NCBI GenBank assembly: GCA_000433735.1
Contig: HF998307.1
Location: 29,588-55,292 of the forward strand
From: Clostridium sp. CAG:167
Lineage (GTDB): Bacteria; Bacillota; Clostridia; Lachnospirales; Lachnospiraceae
DNA: 25,705 nucleotides
Direction: 5' to 3'
Part shown: piece by piece, positions 14,217-23,822 of the stretch
Layout of the letters: each line of letters begins with the position of its first letter
Position numbering within the stretch: the first letter of the stretch is position 1
Position numbers and translations under genes: made by a program
The notes under the pieces: generated by a model
The model's input: the letters and a program-made list of their open reading frames with translations, nothing else
Databases searched by the model: none
What the model was told of the DNA's origin: nothing

Positions 14217-17200
14217 ATGTCTTTACAGTTTATTACGGGGGCTTGCGGCAGTGGCAAGAGTACATATCTGTGCCGGAGCATCTGTCAGGAAGCAAAAAAA
14301 CATATTGATAAAAATTATATTATCCTGGTGCCGGATCAGTTTACTTTGGAAACCCAGAAAAACATGGTGGAATTCAGCGGCGGTCAGGGAATTTTGAATA
14401 TTGATGTACTCAGTTTTCACAGGCTGGCGTACCGGGTGCTGGAAGAGATGCCGGTGCACCGCAGGACCGTATTGGAAGATATGGGAAAAATGATGCTTTT
14501 GCGTAAGGTGTTTGCTGAGGAAAAGAAGAACCTGGTTTATTTCAAGAGAGGATTGAATAAACCGGGCTTTTTGGATGAATGTAAATCCTTTTTCTGTGAG
14601 TTGATGCAGTATGCCATAACAGAGGAGGATTTTTCTGATTTGTTCGGGCAGTTTGAAAAGGAAAGCCTGATGTCTTATAAAATGCAGGATCTGCAGCTTA
14701 TTTACCGCCGGTTTATGGAAAAAATGGGGGATTCTTACATGATGGCAGAGGAACTGATCCCCCAGCTGACGGCACTGGTGCCACAGGTGGGATTTTTGAA
14801 GGACGCCGTGATCTGTCTGGATGGATTTACCGGATTTACACCGACCCAGTATGATCTTTTGAAAGTGCTGATGAAGGCCGGATCTCAGATGTATGTGACG
14901 GTGACAACTGACCGTACCGGCAGACGGAGAGGAGTTTTTTCCCTGAGCCAGCAGGTGATGAAGAAAATGGCAAAACTGGCGGAGGAAACAGGTACAGAGA
15001 TCCAGCCGGTGGTTACACTGGGACGGGGAGAGGAGAAGGCACCGTTTCGCCAGGAAGAAGGAAGTGAACTGGCTTTTCTTGAGAAAAATATTTTTGCCCA
15101 CCGTTATGAAACATGGAAAGAAGCACCGGAAGATATTGAGATAAGAGTCTGTAAAAGAGGACAGGATGAGGCAGCCTTTGCCGCCCGTACCATTGACCGT
15201 CTGGTGGAGACGGAAGGGTACCAATATGAGGATATTGCGGTGGTAGTAGGCCAGATCAAAGATTATGAGCAGGCTCTTGCCAGGGAATTTCACAGGCTGA
15301 ACATTCCTTTTTTCATGGACTATAAAAAAAGTATGGGTGCCAATGCACTGGCGGAATATGTGCTGGCACTGCTTGGAATGTACAAAAAAAATATGGACTA
15401 TGACAGCACCTTCCGGTTCCTGCGCTGTGGTTTGTCGCCCCTCACTACGGAGGAGACAGATCATCTGGACAACTATGTGGTGGCGAAAGGGAAAAAAGGT
15501 TACCGCTCCTATGCCCAGGAGTGGAAGTCGCCTCTCCGCTACAGCGATCTTGTGGCGGTGAATGAGGCCAAGGACAAGTTTGTGGCCAGCATAAAGGAAT
15601 TTTTCCAGGCTCTCAGAGGCGGGAAAAAGACGGTTCGGGAGTTTTCGGGGATTTTGTACCGTCATCTTGTGGAAAATCACATATACCAGAGGGTAAATGG
15701 GCTGGCGGAAGAATTTGAGAAAATGGAACAGGCACTGCTTGCCAGAGAATACCACCGGATCTATCGTCTGTTTATGGAACTGCTGGATGAAATGGTAGAT
15801 CTTCTGGGGGATGAGACGGTGACTTTTTCCGAGTACGAAGAAATCCTGAAGGCCGGCGTGTCGGAAGGGCTGGTAGGATTTACTCCGCCGGAGAAAAACC
15901 AGGTGAAGATCGGAGACAGAGAGAGAAGCCGTCTGGGAGATGTAAAGGTGCTGTTCTTTATCGGCGTCACGGATGATGTGATTCCCAAAGGGGCGCAGTC
16001 GCCGGGGATTTTGTCCCAGACAGAGCGGGAAAAACTGGAGCAGATGGGAGTGGAACTGGCACCTCAGGGGGAGGAAGCCGCTTCCATGGAACAGTATTAT
16101 CTGTATCTGACGCTGGCAAAACCCTCACAAAAACTGTATCTGACTTACTGCAAACTGGGGAATGACGGAAGCAGCCGCAGGCCGGCGTATCTTATAAATA
16201 AAATACTGGGACTGTTTGAAACATTAAAGGTCCGGGACGAGGAAAAAGAAGAACCAGAAACCTGGCAGATCCTGGGAAGTGACACAGGAAAAGGATATCT
16301 TCTGACAAAACTGGCAGCGGGGGATTATGAAAAAGATGACCGGTTCTGGGAACTGGCAGCCTTTTATGCCAGAGAGGAGAGTGAGTGGTGGAAGACCATG
16401 ATTGACCGTGGCACACCGAAGTATGAAAAAGGGCGGATCTCCAAAGCGGTGGCGGAGCAGCTGTATACCGACAAATTGTTTGGCAGTGTAACCCGCTTTG
16501 AGCAGTACGCAAAATGTCCCTTTGCGCACTTTGCCCTGTATGGACTGGGGGTGCGGGAACGGGAGGAATTTGCCGTTAATGCCATGGATTACGGAAATGT
16601 ATTCCACAAAGCACTGGAGCATGTTTCACACCGGATGGAAAAGGAAAAAAAGGACTGGAATTCTCTTTCACTGGATGAAATCCGGGAGATGGCAAAAGAA
16701 GCCATTGATACCGTAAGCCAGGAGTATGAAGAGGGTAAATATTTTCAGAACCACAGGACAAAATACTGTGTAACCCGCATGAAACGGGTGCTGCAGCAGT
16801 CCATGGAAGGCATCTGGCATCAGATGCAGCAGGGAGAATTTTTCCAGTATTTTTCAGAGAAGAAATTCCCGGACAAGGACAAGATGGAGAGCACCCATCT
16901 GGATCTGGGAGGGGGAAGAGAGATCGTGCTGCACGGGCAGATCGACCGGGTGGATGTATGTTACCGAAAGGATAAACAATTGATCAAGATTGTGGATTAC
17001 AAAAGTTCGGATCAGCAGTTAAATCTGGGAAAAGTATACTACGGTCTGCAGATCCAGCTCCTTTCTTATATGGCGGCAGCCATGGAGATCATGGATCAGG
17101 AAAGCGGCCAGCAGGCAGAACCGGCGGCCATGCTTTATTATACAGTGAAAAAGCCGCAGATCCCATGGAAGCCGGAGACGGACAAACAGCGCAGGGAGAG

Positions 17201-17630
17201 GATCTTGAAGGAACTGCGGTGCCAGGGATATGTAAATGAAGAGCCCTACATACTGGAAGCTCTGGATGAGAGTTTGTCGGATGGCGAAGAACTGACACCT
17301 ATGGCGTCGTCCCAGGTGGTGCCGGTCAGGATCAAGCGGGACCGGAATTTTTACAGTGATTCCAAGGTCCTCAGTACAGAGCAGTTTGAGATCCTTATGG
17401 AACATACGAAAAAGAAACTGATGCAGTATGGCAAAGAAATTTACGAGGGTGCCTGTGGGCGTACACCATATGAAATGAAGCAGGAAAATGGCTGTATGTA
17501 CTGCCATCTGAAAGGTGTCTGTGGCATGGATGGAAGCAGAGGAAATGATCTGGAAGTCCGTAAATTAGATGAATTAAAAGAAGATGAAGTGTGGAGGTTG
17601 CTGGATGGGTCAGACAAATTGGACGAGTGA
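14217..17630 (+). CDS. addB: AddB, helicase-nuclease subunit B
   Basis: The product has 1137 residues from the ATG at 14217, preceded by AAGGGGAAATT; a start at 14175 would add 14 residues and lacks a site. AddB pairs with AddA to resect double-strand DNA ends for RecA loading. It has a Walker A ACGSGKST with Lys14, a degenerate helicase body, and a C-terminal RecB-type nuclease with GQIDRVDV and IVDYKSS (about residues 907-932). Four cysteines that would hold the iron-sulphur cluster are present: Cys767 (AKCPFAHF), Cys1093, Cys1096 and Cys1102 (CMYCHLKGVC), with the same spacing as in Bacillus AddB. addA begins 26 bases before its stop. Confidence 0.95.
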   Translation: MSLQFITGACGSGKSTYLCRSICQEAKKHIDKNYIILVPDQFTLETQKNMVEFSGGQGILNIDVLSFHRLAYRVLEEMPVHRRTVLEDMGKMMLLRKVFAEEKKNLVYFKRGLNKPGFLDECKSFFCELMQYAITEEDFSDLFGQFEKESLMSYKMQDLQLIYRRFMEKMGDSYMMAEELIPQLTALVPQVGFLKDAVICLDGFTGFTPTQYDLLKVLMKAGSQMYVTVTTDRTGRRRGVFSLSQQVMKKMAKLAEETGTEIQPVVTLGRGEEKAPFRQEEGSELAFLEKNIFAHRYETWKEAPEDIEIRVCKRGQDEAAFAARTIDRLVETEGYQYEDIAVVVGQIKDYEQALAREFHRLNIPFFMDYKKSMGANALAEYVLALLGMYKKNMDYDSTFRFLRCGLSPLTTEETDHLDNYVVAKGKKGYRSYAQEWKSPLRYSDLVAVNEAKDKFVASIKEFFQALRGGKKTVREFSGILYRHLVENHIYQRVNGLAEEFEKMEQALLAREYHRIYRLFMELLDEMVDLLGDETVTFSEYEEILKAGVSEGLVGFTPPEKNQVKIGDRERSRLGDVKVLFFIGVTDDVIPKGAQSPGILSQTEREKLEQMGVELAPQGEEAASMEQYYLYLTLAKPSQKLYLTYCKLGNDGSSRRPAYLINKILGLFETLKVRDEEKEEPETWQILGSDTGKGYLLTKLAAGDYEKDDRFWELAAFYAREESEWWKTMIDRGTPKYEKGRISKAVAEQLYTDKLFGSVTRFEQYAKCPFAHFALYGLGVREREEFAVNAMDYGNVFHKALEHVSHRMEKEKKDWNSLSLDEIREMAKEAIDTVSQEYEEGKYFQNHRTKYCVTRMKRVLQQSMEGIWHQMQQGEFFQYFSEKKFPDKDKMESTHLDLGGGREIVLHGQIDRVDVCYRKDKQLIKIVDYKSSDQQLNLGKVYYGLQIQLLSYMAAAMEIMDQESGQQAEPAAMLYYTVKKPQIPWKPETDKQRRERILKELRCQGYVNEEPYILEALDESLSDGEELTPMASSQVVPVRIKRDRNFYSDSKVLSTEQFEILMEHTKKKLMQYGKEIYEGACGRTPYEMKQENGCMYCHLKGVCGMDGSRGNDLEVRKLDELKEDEVWRLLDGSDKLDE

Positions 17631-20600
17631 GCAAAGAGAAATCATTGATGCCAGAAATGAGAATATTCTGGTGTCGGCGGCAGCAGGATCCGGTAAAACC
17701 ACGGTGCTAGTGGAACGGATCTTTCAGAGAATGACAGACCCGGTGAACCCGGTAGGGATTGACCGGTTTGTTGTGGTGACATTTACCAATCTGGCAGCGG
17801 CGCAGATGAAGGACCGGCTGCGGAGGCGTATCGATGAAGAACTGGCGGCCCACCCGGATAATGAATATCTGGCCAGACAGTCAGTGCTGGTTTCCCAGGC
17901 CCATATATGTACTGTTCACAGTTTCTGTGGTTTTGTCATCAAAAATTATTTCCACCGCATCGGCCTGGATCCGGCGTACCGCCAGGGCAACGAAGCGGAA
18001 CTGAAAATGTTGAAAAAGGATGTGCTGGAAGATCTTCTGGAAGAGGAATATGAAAAGGAACAGCCGGATTTTATGGAACTGGCGTCTATGGATCTTTTTA
18101 ATAAAAACGATCAGGGGCTGGAGGATATGATCCTTGCGGTGTATGACAGTGCCATGAGCGAGCCTTTTCCGAAGGACTGGCTGAAAAAAGCGGAGGATCT
18201 TCTGCAGGTGGAGACAGAGGAACAGTGGAATGATCACCCGGTGGTGCAGTGGGTTTTGACAAATTGCCGTTATATGGCGGAGGCACTGGATCAGGAGGTG
18301 GATTCTCTGTTGGATCTGTGTGATGAGCCCGGGGGACCTTATATGTACCGCCCGTGTATGGAAGGACTGAAAGACATTCTTTCTTCTCTGATGCAGGCCC
18401 GGACCTGCGGAGAATGGCAGGATGTGGTGGAAGGAATTTCCTTTGGAAGACTTTCTTCTAAAAAAGATGAGGATGTGTCGGGGGAAGCCAGAGAGTGGGT
18501 CAAGAAAAGGTACGACGCCTGTAAGAAAAAGATCCAGTCTTATGCCCAGATGTTTTTCTTTCAGCCGGAACCGGAGCACAGAGCGGACTTAAAGCAGACT
18601 GGAGGGAAGATCAGCGGTCTGCTTCGCCTTACCAGAGAATTTATGGAACGTTATGGTGAGACAAAAAGAGACCGGGGAATCATGGACTATGATGATCTGG
18701 AGCAGTTTGCCCTGAAGATCCTGCTGCGGTGGGATGAAGAGAAGCAGGTCTATGTGAGGACCGAGGCAGCCGGAGAACTGGCAGAATACTTTGAAGAGGT
18801 CATGATCGATGAATACCAGGACAGTAACCGGGTACAGGAAACCCTTCTTACCAGCATTTCCAGACAGGGGTTAGCATCCTATGCGTCCAATCTGTTTATG
18901 GTAGGAGATGTGAAACAAAGTATTTACCGGTTCCGAAATGCCTGTCCGGAACTGTTTGTAGAAAAAATGGACGCTTATCATGGAGAACAGGCGGCGGGAC
19001 ACCGGATAGACCTTCATTATAACTTCCGAAGCCGGGATACGGTGCTGCAAAGCTGCAATCAGGTCTTTGAAGATGTGATGCATCGGGACATCGGAGGCGT
19101 GGAGTATGATCTGGATGCCAGGCTGGTGCCGGGAGCGTCTTTTAAACCACCGGAAAAAGGGCGTTTTGCCGGAAAGACTAAAGTGATGCTGGGACTGACC
19201 GGGACCAAAGAAGGAGTGGCACTGAAGAGAGAAGATGAAGGGTATCTGGCACTTCGATATATTCAGGATATAATGGATCCCCAGGATCCTATGCAGGTCA
19301 TTGACAAAGAAAACAGCTACAGACCGGCAGAGTACCGGGATATCGTGATCCTTATGCGAAGTATCCGAAAAGATGGACAGAAGGTATATGATATATTGAC
19401 GGAACATGGGATTCCGGTAGTAATGGAACATGACCAGGGATTTTTTGACACCAGAGAGATACAGATCCTGTACCAGATGATGCAGGTCATTGACAATCCA
19501 CTGGTGGATATGCCGTTGGCAGGGGTTCTGATGAGCCCGGCCTTTGACTTTACGGAGGAAGAAATGGCAAAAATCCGCCTCCGGCACAAAGACTGCGGCT
19601 TTTATGATGCAATGAGGCAGTACGATGAGGCGGATGGGGTATATGAGCATATCCAGCAGTTTCTGGATGTGCTGTCCAGACTCCGGAGCAAGGTTACCTA
19701 TGCTTCTACCGCTGAGATCCTGCAGGATATCTACGATGAAACCGGGATTTATGACAAGATCCGCAGGATGCCCCAGGGAATACAGAGGGTTGCCAATATG
19801 GATTACCTTATGGAACAGGCCCGTGCTTATGATGAGGTGACTTACCGGGGACTGCACCAGTTTGTCCGTTATATAGAGCAGTTCCGCCGGCAGCAGGAAG
19901 ATCTGGGAGAAGTAAATCTGTTTGGCCAGGAAGAAAATGCCGTGCGGATCATGACCATTCATAAAAGCAAGGGACTGGAGTTTCCGGTCTGCATTCTCAT
20001 GGGACTGGGAAAAACATTAAAAGTGCCGGACAGAAAGGCCGTTCGTACGGATTCCGAGTTTGGCATCAGTATCCAGGCAGAAGATTCAGAGATTTCCACC
20101 ATAAAAAATACTTTTATGTTCCAGGCTATGGGACATAAAAACCAGATGGAAAGTCTGGGAGAGGAATTGAGGATTTTGTATGTGGCCATGACCCGTGCCA
20201 AGGAGCAGTTGTGCATGACCGGTATGGTCAGTTCTCTGGAGGAAATGGGGCTGGATTACAACAGCCGCAGTGAGATGAACCATTATTGCGACATGGTGCT
20301 GCCGGCGGTGTACCGCAGAGGAGATCTCTTTGATCTGGAGGTACTGGAATGGCAGGATCTGGTGCTGGAAGAGGCCAGCCAGCAAAAAGAGGTAGACAGA
20401 GAGAAAGACAGGCTTTATAATTTTGACACAAGTAAGGTCTACAATGTTTCCATGCATGAGATATTAGAACTGCGTAAAACTGTCAGGGAAGAAAAAGAAG
20501 TGCTGCCGGTGAAAGTATCGGTGTCCGAACTGAAAGAAAAATCCATGGAAGAACTGGATATGGAAGAGTTTCACATTCTGTCAGCCCAGGAGGAACCGGA

Positions 20601-21177
20601 CGAAGAGCCGGTACCATCCTTTATGGGAGGCGGAAAGGAAAAAAGAGAAAATGCCGGTGCTGCCTATGGAACTGTCTGGCATCAGGTTATGGCATTTCTG
20701 GATTTTTCCCATGTGGCATCACGCAGGGAGATACGAGAATCGCTGGAACAGGTTGTACAGGCTGGTCATGTGAGAAGAGAGGATCTGGCTGTGATCCAGG
20801 TATCCCGTCTGGAGCAGTTTTTCCAGTCGGAGCTTGGAAAACAGATGTGTCTGGCTTATGAGGATGGCAGACTGCACCGGGAGCAGCCTTTTGTTACCAG
20901 CCGTCCGGCGAAGGAAGTGCTGGCGGATTCGGGCAGCGAGGAAGCGGTGCTGATCCAGGGAATCATAGATGGATATTATTTTACAGAAGATGGCATTGTT
21001 TTGATGGATTATAAAACAGACCGGATCCAGCCCGGAAAGGAACAGGATCTGGCAGACCGTTACCGGACCCAGATGGCGGTGTATCGTCAGGCGTTACAGG
21101 ACAACACGGGCCGGCCGGTAATAAAAACCGTATTGTATTCTTTTTCCCTGGGAAAAGAAGTAGAGTTGGAATTTTAG
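17605..21177 (+). CDS. addA: AddA, ATP-dependent helicase-nuclease subunit A
   Basis: The product has 1190 residues. The ATG at 17605 has GGAGG (17593-17597) at 7-base spacing and overlaps addB by 26 bases, which is usual for this pair. It is a UvrD-family motor with Walker A SAAAGSGKTTVL (Lys31), motif II MIDEYQDSN (about 400), VGDVKQSIYRFR (about 435), TIHKSKGLEFP (about 785) and YVAMTRAKEQL (about 860). The C-terminal nuclease domain carries GIIDGYYF and MDYKTDR (about 1118-1140). All the expected helicase and nuclease motifs are intact. With AddB it forms the Firmicutes counterpart of RecBCD. Confidence 0.96.
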   Translation: MGQTNWTSEQREIIDARNENILVSAAAGSGKTTVLVERIFQRMTDPVNPVGIDRFVVVTFTNLAAAQMKDRLRRRIDEELAAHPDNEYLARQSVLVSQAHICTVHSFCGFVIKNYFHRIGLDPAYRQGNEAELKMLKKDVLEDLLEEEYEKEQPDFMELASMDLFNKNDQGLEDMILAVYDSAMSEPFPKDWLKKAEDLLQVETEEQWNDHPVVQWVLTNCRYMAEALDQEVDSLLDLCDEPGGPYMYRPCMEGLKDILSSLMQARTCGEWQDVVEGISFGRLSSKKDEDVSGEAREWVKKRYDACKKKIQSYAQMFFFQPEPEHRADLKQTGGKISGLLRLTREFMERYGETKRDRGIMDYDDLEQFALKILLRWDEEKQVYVRTEAAGELAEYFEEVMIDEYQDSNRVQETLLTSISRQGLASYASNLFMVGDVKQSIYRFRNACPELFVEKMDAYHGEQAAGHRIDLHYNFRSRDTVLQSCNQVFEDVMHRDIGGVEYDLDARLVPGASFKPPEKGRFAGKTKVMLGLTGTKEGVALKREDEGYLALRYIQDIMDPQDPMQVIDKENSYRPAEYRDIVILMRSIRKDGQKVYDILTEHGIPVVMEHDQGFFDTREIQILYQMMQVIDNPLVDMPLAGVLMSPAFDFTEEEMAKIRLRHKDCGFYDAMRQYDEADGVYEHIQQFLDVLSRLRSKVTYASTAEILQDIYDETGIYDKIRRMPQGIQRVANMDYLMEQARAYDEVTYRGLHQFVRYIEQFRRQQEDLGEVNLFGQEENAVRIMTIHKSKGLEFPVCILMGLGKTLKVPDRKAVRTDSEFGISIQAEDSEISTIKNTFMFQAMGHKNQMESLGEELRILYVAMTRAKEQLCMTGMVSSLEEMGLDYNSRSEMNHYCDMVLPAVYRRGDLFDLEVLEWQDLVLEEASQQKEVDREKDRLYNFDTSKVYNVSMHEILELRKTVREEKEVLPVKVSVSELKEKSMEELDMEEFHILSAQEEPDEEPVPSFMGGGKEKRENAGAAYGTVWHQVMAFLDFSHVASRREIRESLEQVVQAGHVRREDLAVIQVSRLEQFFQSELGKQMCLAYEDGRLHREQPFVTSRPAKEVLADSGSEEAVLIQGIIDGYYFTEDGIVLMDYKTDRIQPGKEQDLADRYRTQMAVYRQALQDNTGRPVIKTVLYSFSLGKEVELEF

Positions 21178-21192
21178 AGGATGTGAAAGAGC

Positions 21193-21948
21193 ATGTATCA
21201 GGAATTTGCCCATATGTATGATGAGATGATGGATGAGATTCCCTATGAAAAATGGTTTGAGTGTGTCCGTGATTATCTGGAAGTGCAAGGTTACGAAAAG
21301 GACAGCAAGGTATGTGAACTGGGGTGCGGTACAGGTACGCTGACCCGGATGTTTCATCAGGCGGGATACGACATTATGGGAGTGGATCTCTCAGAAGAAA
21401 TGTTGATGGAAGCCAGAGAAAAGTGTCCGGATGTGATGCTGGTGCAGCAGGATATAACAAAACTGCGGCTGATCGAACCAGTGGATGTGATGATCGCTTT
21501 GTGCGATACCATGAATTATCTTACTGAGCCGGAATCACTGCAGCAGGCATTTCGCAGCGTCCGCCGTTATCTGACCAGGGATGGGATTTTTATCTTTGAC
21601 CTGAAGACAGAGTACTGTTTTCAACAGATCCTGGGAGACCAGACCCGGGTGGAGGAAGGAACGGATTATTATTCTGTCTGGGAAAATACATATTTTCCGG
21701 AAGAAAAGATAAATCAGTATGTGCTGAATCTTTTTGAAGAAAAGGAAAACGGTCTGTATGAACGCAGTGAGGAAGTGCATCACCAGCGGGCGTACGAAAG
21801 ACAGGAGATAGAAAAGATGCTGTCACAGGCAGGGCTTGTGATGAAGCAGTGGCTTGGGCCGGAGTTTAAGCCACACAAAGATGACAAGGTTGAACGGATT
21901 TATGTAGTTGCTGTCCGGAAAGAGAGGGAAAATATCAATGAAGAGTAG
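21193..21948 (+). CDS. class I SAM-dependent methyltransferase
   Basis: The product has 251 residues. Motif I is CELGCGTGTLTRMF (about residues 41-54), followed by GVDLSEEMLMEAREKCP and VMIALCDTMNYLTE, the standard order of a Rossmann methyltransferase. The middle region (about residues 130-190) is a beta-rich insert with many Tyr and Glu, as in the small-molecule methyltransferases often annotated next to addA or ybeB-type genes in Firmicutes. The substrate is unknown. It follows addA by 15 bases, and its own ribosome site is weak (GAGG is 13 bases away), so translation may depend on coupling. The next gene starts inside its final codons. Confidence 0.85.
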   Translation: MYQEFAHMYDEMMDEIPYEKWFECVRDYLEVQGYEKDSKVCELGCGTGTLTRMFHQAGYDIMGVDLSEEMLMEAREKCPDVMLVQQDITKLRLIEPVDVMIALCDTMNYLTEPESLQQAFRSVRRYLTRDGIFIFDLKTEYCFQQILGDQTRVEEGTDYYSVWENTYFPEEKINQYVLNLFEEKENGLYERSEEVHHQRAYERQEIEKMLSQAGLVMKQWLGPEFKPHKDDKVERIYVVAVRKERENINEE

Positions 21949-23812
21949 AAAAGGAATCTGGATTTTATGGATCGTAGTGTGTGTGCTGGCCGGATGTATG
22001 TGCCTGAATCAGGATCATTCGGACGCGGCGTCAGCTACCGGTGTAGTAACGGCCGCATCCCTGAATGTGAGAAGCGGTGCCGGAACCAATTACAGTGTCG
22101 TGAACACCCTGGCCAAGGGCACCAAGGTCACCGTGCTGAATACAGCCGACGGCTGGTATGAGATCGAGGCAACAGTAAATAACGAAAAGATCACAGGCTA
22201 TGTGTCCGCTACCTACATTGCTATGGATTCGGCAGCTACCCCGACCCCGACGGCCGTGCCTACCGAAGCACCGACCCCGGCGCCTACTGTATATTACCGT
22301 CTTGAAACTACCACCAATCCTATCTCTGTGGCAGCCAGGATCCGGGTAAAGACGAAAGTATATAAAAACAAAAAATATTCTTATTACAAAGTATCAAAGC
22401 GGAAAGTAACTTTGAACAAAAACAAGAAAGTAACAATCTTAGGGGAGTCCAGAGTCAAAGGGGTAAAATGGCTCAAGATCCGTTTTACATATAAAAAGAA
22501 AAAGAGAACCGCTTATATACCGGAATATTATGTGACCATGACATTGAAAACAAAGCCGACGGCCAAGGTAAACAGTCTGAAAAAAAGTATCAAACTGTAT
22601 AAAAAAGCTAAATCCGGCAGTACTGTTGTAAAGTCAAGAAAGAAAAAAGTAACTTTGAAAAAGAACACGGCAGTTACTATTTTGTCCAATAAAGTAGTAA
22701 AGAAGAAAAAATGGTACCGCATCAGTGCCAAGTATAAAAATAAAACCGTAAAGGGATGGACTTTGTCCAAGTACATAACTCTCACCAAGCCGGTAGTGCA
22801 GAAAAAAGTAAAGGTGGTGGCTTTGTCTGAGGCGGATTTTGAAAAGAGTATGACAGCCCAGGGATTTCCGGAATCCTACAAACCGTATCTGCGTGCCCTT
22901 CACCAGAAATATCCGTACTGGCAGTTTAAGGCATTTAAGACGGGAGTGAAGTTCCAGGATGCCCTGACAGCAGAAAGCAAACTGGGAGAAAATCTTATTT
23001 CCAACAGCAAATCCGAGGCATGGAAATCCAAAGAAGCCGGTGCCTACGACAGTGCCACCGGTACTTGGAAAGTCTTTGACGGAAGCACCTGGGTGGCCGC
23101 GTCCAAAGAAGCCATTGCGTATTATATGGACCCGAGAAACTTCCTGAACGACCGGACGGTCTTTATGTTTGAAAGTCTGGAATACCAGCCGGAATATCAG
23201 ACGGCGGCAGGAGTTAACAAGATCCTCAGCAATACACCATTTTACGGTAAATCCTTTAGTTATGTAGACACAACGGACAACAAGACAAACCGCAGTATTA
23301 ATTATACCAATGCTTTTTTGGCGGCGGCAAAGATCAACGGAGTCAGTCCGTACCATCTGGCATCCCGTGTGAAGCAGGAAGTTGTTACCAGTGCTACGAC
23401 TACCAGTATTGCTGTGACAGGAACCAATTCCTCCTATCCGGGCATCTTTAACTTTTATAACATTGGTGCCACCAGCGGAAGCAACCCGGCAGTAAATGGC
23501 CTGAAGTGGGCCAGCAGCGGAACGACTTATCTGCGGCCATGGACTGACCGATACCGTTCCATCGTGGGAGGAGCCCAGTATATCGGACAAAGTTACATTC
23601 AGAAAGGACAGAATACCGGATATCTGGAGAAGTTTAACCTGACGGCCAACAGCCGTTACAGCCACCAGTATATGACCAATGTGGAGGCAGCCTATTCCGA
23701 GGCGATTAAGACGAAAAATGCGTATGCCGGACTGATGGACGCATCCAGTATTGTGTTCTCGATCCCGGTCTTTACGGAAATGCCGTCTTCTCCATGTGCG
23801 GCGCCACAATAG
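21938..23812 (+). CDS. SH3-domain N-acetylglucosaminidase-like wall hydrolase
   Basis: The product has 624 residues from the ATG at 21938, with GAGAGGGAA upstream and an 11-base overlap with the methyltransferase. The signal region ends in VLAGC, a good lipobox, with Cys20 as possible lipid anchor; an alternative cut lies after the later HSDAA. A bacterial SH3 domain (about 36-92, LNVRSGAGTNYSVV) precedes a Pro/Thr linker (about 96-118) and two Lys-rich SH3-like repeats (about 122-205 and 212-285). The C-terminal 320 residues resemble the GH73/LytD endo-beta-N-acetylglucosaminidases, with YYMDPRNFLNDRTVFMFE and a Glu481 in SRVKQEV as candidate catalytic acid. It probably cuts peptidoglycan glycan strands at the cell surface. 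Confidence 0.85.
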   Translation: MKSRKGIWILWIVVCVLAGCMCLNQDHSDAASATGVVTAASLNVRSGAGTNYSVVNTLAKGTKVTVLNTADGWYEIEATVNNEKITGYVSATYIAMDSAATPTPTAVPTEAPTPAPTVYYRLETTTNPISVAARIRVKTKVYKNKKYSYYKVSKRKVTLNKNKKVTILGESRVKGVKWLKIRFTYKKKKRTAYIPEYYVTMTLKTKPTAKVNSLKKSIKLYKKAKSGSTVVKSRKKKVTLKKNTAVTILSNKVVKKKKWYRISAKYKNKTVKGWTLSKYITLTKPVVQKKVKVVALSEADFEKSMTAQGFPESYKPYLRALHQKYPYWQFKAFKTGVKFQDALTAESKLGENLISNSKSEAWKSKEAGAYDSATGTWKVFDGSTWVAASKEAIAYYMDPRNFLNDRTVFMFESLEYQPEYQTAAGVNKILSNTPFYGKSFSYVDTTDNKTNRSINYTNAFLAAAKINGVSPYHLASRVKQEVVTSATTTSIAVTGTNSSYPGIFNFYNIGATSGSNPAVNGLKWASSGTTYLRPWTDRYRSIVGGAQYIGQSYIQKGQNTGYLEKFNLTANSRYSHQYMTNVEAAYSEAIKTKNAYAGLMDASSIVFSIPVFTEMPSSPCAAPQ

Positions 23813-23822
23813 GAGGGAATGT

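Noticed and set aside
14223..15755. Long minus-strand open frame (510 codons) inside addB
   Set aside because: It lies wholly opposite addB, whose motifs are intact, has no ribosome binding site, and its translation is Leu/His/Phe/Gln-rich low-quality sequence typical of an antisense shadow.
18871..19962. Minus-strand open frame of 363 codons opposite addA
   Set aside because: It overlaps the conserved helicase motifs of addA and shows no family features.
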